Positions 14,224 through 14,233 of a DNA stretch of 14,233 bases are shown here, piece after piece. How positions within the stretch are numbered: position 1 is the stretch's first letter; each line of letters begins with the position of its first letter. The stretch is from JAAZAI01 sp050942875 (GTDB taxonomy: Bacteria; Verrucomicrobiota; Kiritimatiellia; RFP12; UBA3636). The DNA lies in the NCBI GenBank assembly GCA_050942875.1, contig JBMNOD010000089.1:1-14233 (forward strand), written 5' to 3'. The position numbers and the translations under genes are program-made. The notes under the pieces were generated by a model. That model searched no databases and was not told the origin of the DNA. It was given only the letters and a program-made list of their open reading frames with translations.

Positions 14224-14233
14224 TCCGCATGGG

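Larger units (their letters stand above)
13813..14233. other. Gene-free, repeat-rich right end
   Basis: No convincing gene is seen. The stretch holds two copies of CCGGTCAAGA (near 13880 and 13896), the REP-like hairpin at 13909, an inverted partner of its GGACAGA core (TCTGTCC at 13949-13955), the ACAGGATT inverted repeat at 14013-14102 and a short hairpin at 14196-14223. It resembles an accumulation site for dispersed repeats. Confidence 0.6.

Overview
The window reads as a chromosomal segment of a GC-rich bacterium. One long forward-strand housekeeping cluster fills most of it, and an AT-richer accessory segment with reverse-strand genes follows. The gene content (PRPP synthetase carrying the DRKDQPRVPITAK segment, a RAYT-type transposase beside hairpin repeats, and a secreted protein with a sulfatase-modifying-factor fold) suggests the PVC superphylum, perhaps a Kiritimatiellota or Lentisphaerota relative. 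That placement is inference from sequence style, not a measured phylogeny.

Layout. At 1-453 (minus) is the 5' part of a REP-associated HUH transposase that leaves the window. Upstream of it, three perfect 34-bp tandem units (536-637) each hold a GGGG-ACAGA-CCCC hairpin. Then, all on the plus strand: smc (712-4350); a 91-residue membrane protein overlapping it; ispE (4640-5599); a tRNA-Gln(TTG) lying wholly inside the 3' end of ispE; a very C-rich spacer; prs; rplY; pth; rpsF; ssb; rpsR; rplI. A strong intrinsic terminator closes the run at 9865-9916. The second half is a translation and nucleotide-supply cluster: PRPP synthesis, ribosomal proteins L25, S6, S18 and L9, peptidyl-tRNA recycling and single-stranded DNA binding. 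The order ispE-tRNA-prs-rplY-pth and the rpsF-ssb-rpsR-rplI block are familiar bacterial arrangements.

After the terminator, 9917-10337 has no convincing gene but holds a GC-rich interspersed repeat. From about 10300 base composition drops sharply. Three reverse-strand genes lie there: an unrecognised 185-residue protein; a 743-residue predicted lipoprotein joining a degenerate formylglycine-generating-enzyme-like domain, ankyrin repeats and a trypsin/HtrA-like serine protease; and a tentative small membrane protein. This looks like an acquired cassette inserted downstream of the ribosomal operon.

The right end (13560-14233) is repeat-rich: a 9-bp-period GTGGAC array, another GGGG-ACAGA-CCCC hairpin matching the core of those beside the transposase, and a long imperfect inverted repeat built from ACAGGATT-type units. 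The points most worth a second look are the tRNA read through in frame by ispE, the lipoprotein-FGE-ankyrin-protease fusion, and the C-tract before prs with strong G-quadruplex potential on the opposite strand.
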